DNA from: Nectonema munidae
Lineage: Eukaryota; Nematomorpha; Nectonematoida; Nectonematidae
Length of the DNA: 64,000 nucleotides
Direction of reading: 5' to 3'
NCBI GenBank assembly: GCA_030549495.1
Contig: JAUIRK010000884.1
Coordinates: forward strand, 248,001 to 312,000
Shown here: positions 60,991 to 64,000 of the stretch, one piece after another
Layout: each line of letters opens with the position of its first letter
Position numbering within the stretch: the first letter of the stretch is position 1
The notes under the pieces: generated by a model
What the model saw: only the letters and a program-made list of their open reading frames with translations
Database searches by the model: none
What the model was told of the DNA's origin: nothing
Program-made: the position numbers and the translations under genes

Positions 60991-61062
60991 CTACAAGCAT
61001 TTTTTATAAATAAAATTCAGAATTGCAAATTACAAATTAAGATACATAAAATTTTTGTTTTA

Positions 61063-61316
61063 CTTTAGATGAAACGATAGACATAGCGAACTTGGACAAA
61101 AAGAAAAGAATAAAAAAAACAATAAAAAAAAGAAAGTGTTAAAATTTTAATGAGTAGCTAAAAGTAATCGTGAAATAAGATAAATCTTCTTTCTAAAATC
61201 ATTTTTCTTTTTTAAAAGTTAAAATTTAGAGAAAAAGTATGCTTCTAACAAAAAACTGTACCTCAGCGCGTCCCAGCGCGTCCGAGCGCGTCTGAGCGCG
61301 TTTTTTAGTACTACCC
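61063..61316 (-). repeat. right terminal inverted repeat of the MULE
   Basis: Inverted copy of 50329-50581, with the same four GC-rich 10-bp units (about 61260-61301). Confidence 0.9.
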
Positions 61317-62229
61317 TATAATTATAAACAACATTGTCACCTCATCACATATTGACATAATTCTCTCTTCAGCAAACACGTATGATCTCATCTTAAACTG
61401 GGCCATCTCCGATCAACCCTCTGCATCTGACCATCACTAAACCACTTTTCAACTCAACATCAACGCGAAAGCACACACACGCACCCCCACGAAATATCCA
61501 AAATACACGCACTAGCACACCTTCCTCCGTATTCTATCCACCAATCTACCGCACTGCACACCCGCACTTCACTCAACTACCACCACAGAAGAAGCCGCTC
61601 GCAACATAAACAACGCTCTAACTACTTCGATAAACTCGTCCACTTCTTCAAAGCCTTATCCCCAAAGAAAAAATGCTTATTTTTGGACACCAGCCCTGAG
61701 CCAGCAAAAGAAAACACTACGCCGGGCCCTCAAAAACTTAAGGAAAAACACCTCACCCTCGAACATCACATTTTACACACACACTCGACAACTCTACCTC
61801 AGCTCAATAAAAACTGCAAAGCGAAATGCATGGATTAGTTTTACCTCATCCACATCATCCAATCCATGGTCCACCAACAACAAAATCATCAAGTCAAAAA
61901 AGCCTACGGCCGATTTCCACAAACTACTTCCAGACCCAAACGCCGATTCAATTCAAATAAATCCACCTTTTCTCTCTTCCTTTTTTCCTTCCGACAACCC
62001 CCTCTCTGATGATCCATATCAAGCCGCATTATGCTCCTCCTCACTCACACTCACAACATCGCTAACCATCCATCACTTCCCAGCCATAACATCATCTGAA
62101 ATCTCACACGCAGTAAACTCGCTCCGACCCAGCTCAGCCACGAACCTCGACTTAATCTCCACAAATCACATTAAAAAGTCAATCCATCTCCTAGAAAAAC
62201 ACTTAATCAACATCTACAACGCTTGTGTA
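61317..62229 (+). pseudogene. non-LTR retrotransposon endonuclease end and linker
   Basis: Continues the element split by the MULE. NIVTSSHIDIILSSANTYD and ISDQPSASDHH match the endonuclease C-terminal S.IDI.L and SDH motifs, followed by a linker with TPALSQQKKTLRRALKNLRK. Several stops or frameshifts. Confidence 0.65.
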
Positions 62230-63491
62230 ACCCTCTCCTTTTTTTCTTCATTATGGAAAATACGAAAAGTTATTTTTCTACCAAAACCCCACAAAGATCT
62301 ATCAGAACTAAAAAACTGGAGACCTATTACCATTCTTCCCGTCCTAGGCAAAATCCTAGAAAAAATCCTTCGAAGAAGGCTCGTCCACTACATTACTCAA
62401 AACAACCTCATCCATCCCTCCCAGTTTGACTATCTTCCTCTTCGCAACACCGAGTCGGCCTTATCAAAACTAACTGAACACCTTCAACACTCCATCACAC
62501 CCCACAAAACCGCTACAGTCCTATCTCTAGACATTGATAATGCATTTAACAGCGCCTGGCACCCCGCAATCCTTCTGAACATGCATCTCAAAAATATCCA
62601 CCCTACATGATTAAATTCATACACAACTATCTACAAAATCGAGCTTTAGTTTTTCGCGAAAAATCAACACGTGCAGTTCACTTGCTATCACTCTCTACCC
62701 CTCAAGGAGGATGCCTCTCTGACATCCTCTGGCTTATCTTGATAAACCCTCTTCTCGACAACCTCGACTCAAACGCAGACTTCTCACAATGCTTCTCAGA
62801 CGACCTGCTATTTTCCTTTTCCTCGAACACACAACCCAAAAACATTCAGCGCATCTCATCCCTTTTCAACGCTTTAAACTTCACCGCTAATTCACTCAAA
62901 ATCACCTTTAACACATCCAAAACCACACTAATGCATTTTACCCGCAAACATTCTACGCATCTACCCCTACGCATCAACAACATAACTGTCATACAACCTG
63001 CAAGAACCACTAAATTGTTGGGTCTCACCTTTCAAACCAATTTGAAATGGTCTACACACTTCAAAAACATTTACACAAAACTCACCAGGACCCTATTTCA
63101 ATTAAGAGCAGCCATTTCATACAAATGGGGCCTCAACATCCACCACTCTCTTTTTATTTACAAATCATTCATACTTCCATCACTTCAATATGGCATTCTA
63201 TCTTGGGGGTCATCACTCGATCATCCCATAACCCTGACTTTTCTTTTCAAAATCCATCGCCTTAGTCTTTTAACAATTTCAAAAGCTTTCCGCACAACTT
63301 CCACTTCTTCTTTAGAGTTCATGTTAAATTGCCCACCCCTTCTCATTCATTTGAAAAGCACACTCATCAAACATTACGTCAAGATATACAAATCCTTACT
63401 ACCTCCCTCTTCAGCCTCCATATTTCACCTACCCTTCAATGCTATACACCCCTACACAATCCTTCTCCATACAGCACTCCCACACCTGTAA
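62230..63491 (+). pseudogene. non-LTR retrotransposon reverse transcriptase domain
   Basis: Motifs in order: WKIRKVIFLPKPHKD, NWRPITILPVLGKILEKILR, LSLDIDNAFNSAWHPAIL, a frameshift near 62610, STPQGGCLSDILWLILINPL, FSDDLLFSF (the YADD position reads FSDD), KLLGLTFQTNLKWSTHF and the thumb region. I/R1-type. The stretch 62607-63491 is open for 294 codons, so decay is moderate. Confidence 0.8.
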
Positions 63492-63589
63492 AAATACCTC
63501 GTACACCAAAAAATTCATCCAGCCACACTAACACACCCATCGTTATCTCTTCCATACAACATCACAATTTATCCCAATAAGGACACCAC

Positions 63590-64000
63590 AATTACCCACA
63601 TAAAAGAGATCAGACAACTCTCAAACCTCTCTACACTCAGAATTTTCACAGATGCTGCCAAATCAATAAACAGATGCGCTTTCGCATACGCGTTCCACGC
63701 AGGTGACTCTCTAATTCCCTTCCATTCCTCAAATTCTCCATTAAACCACTTGACCACGACATATGATGCTGAATGCACAGCCTTAATCGCCTCCTGCTAC
63801 CACATTACCCATAACATTCACCTGTTCAAACAGTTCACCCACATCCATTACTACACAGACTCACAAAAAATTACACGTGACCTACATCTTCACAGAAACA
63901 TTCCTTTCCACACCTCAATCCTATTCTCAAAACTGCGTTCTCTCTCTTCTCTTTTCACAATTTCTATTCTCTGGTGCCCTGCTCATTCCAACATACAAGA
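63590..64000 (+). pseudogene. non-LTR retrotransposon RNase H domain, cut by window end
   Basis: Open frame reads RIFTDAAKSINRCAFAYAFH, TYDAECTALIASCYHI, HYYTDSQKI and ILWCPAHSNI, the D-E-D-H series of RNase H as found in I-type non-LTR elements. It is out of frame with the preceding RT segment. The element continues past 64000. Confidence 0.7.

Larger units (their letters stand above)
50329..61316. mobile_element. 11-kb Mutator-like element (MULE) with OTU-transposase gene
   Basis: Bounded by long inverted repeats (50329-50581 and 61063-61316) that begin GGGTAGTACTAAAAAACGCG. The first 93 nt of the two ends differ at one position, so the element is not very old. It splits the endonuclease domain of a non-LTR retrotransposon. 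It contains, left to right, a 190-bp direct repeat pair, a 2.9-kb hAT insertion, a pogo/Tigger remnant (+), the OTU-MULE gene (-) and a non-LTR RT remnant (-). The GGG start and long TIRs fit MULEs. A 9-bp target duplication is not visible: the flanks are TTCCTGAGA and TATAATTAT. Confidence 0.85.

Overview
This is a eukaryotic, AT-rich genomic window dominated by one long animal gene and a dense graveyard of nested transposable elements. The intron-rich gene structure (GT-AG introns from 48 bp to 11 kb), a metazoan Groucho/TLE co-repressor, a selenocysteine tRNA and non-LTR, Penelope-like, hAT, MULE and pogo-type elements all point to an animal. The composition and gene divergence would fit an arthropod such as a copepod, but that placement is inference and nothing here fixes the species.

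Layout. Positions 1-5363 are upstream DNA: nothing coding is recognised, then a microsatellite-rich stretch (about 4440-5060) that probably carries the promoter and 5' leader. Positions 5364-40881 (+) hold a complete Groucho/TLE gene. I reconstruct 20 coding exons whose phases all agree and which give 878 codons plus stop: a divergent N-terminal Q domain (exons 1-6), GP region (exon 7), CcN region with a nuclear localisation signal (exons 8-10), long Ser-rich SP linker (exons 11-13) and a seven-bladed WD40 propeller (exons 14-20). One coding exon is only 17 nt. An antisense tRNA-Sec gene (21750-21836) with its own upstream TATA-like element lies in the sixth intron, about 125 bp from a near-perfect 22-bp hairpin. 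The other introns contain hAT remnants, SINEs, a foldback element and an approximately 1.3-kb dispersed repeat.

Downstream, tail to tail with Groucho, is a FAM32A-like gene on the minus strand (42494-42820; three C-terminal exons, 48- and 53-bp introns; N-terminal exon not found). A decayed Penelope-like element with a GIY-YIG motif follows (about 43080-43500). An unidentified terminal-exon-like reading frame sits at 46318-46633, then a SINE and a decayed minus-strand non-LTR RT fragment (47950-48470).

From 48480 to the window end the DNA is a plus-strand, C-rich non-LTR retrotransposon: zinc-knuckle ORF1, then endonuclease, RT and RNase H. Its endonuclease region is split by an 11-kb Mutator-like element (50329-61316). 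That element has about 254-bp terminal inverted repeats carrying four GC-rich 10-bp repeats at each end and a broken gene fusing an OTU-type cysteine protease domain to a MULE transposase. Inside it are a 2.9-kb hAT element with a perfect 8-bp target duplication, a pogo/Tigger-type transposase remnant and a minus-strand non-LTR RT. The OTU-transposase MULE is the strongest candidate for an under-described system; the tRNA-Sec/hairpin intron and the divergent Groucho are the most interesting host features.
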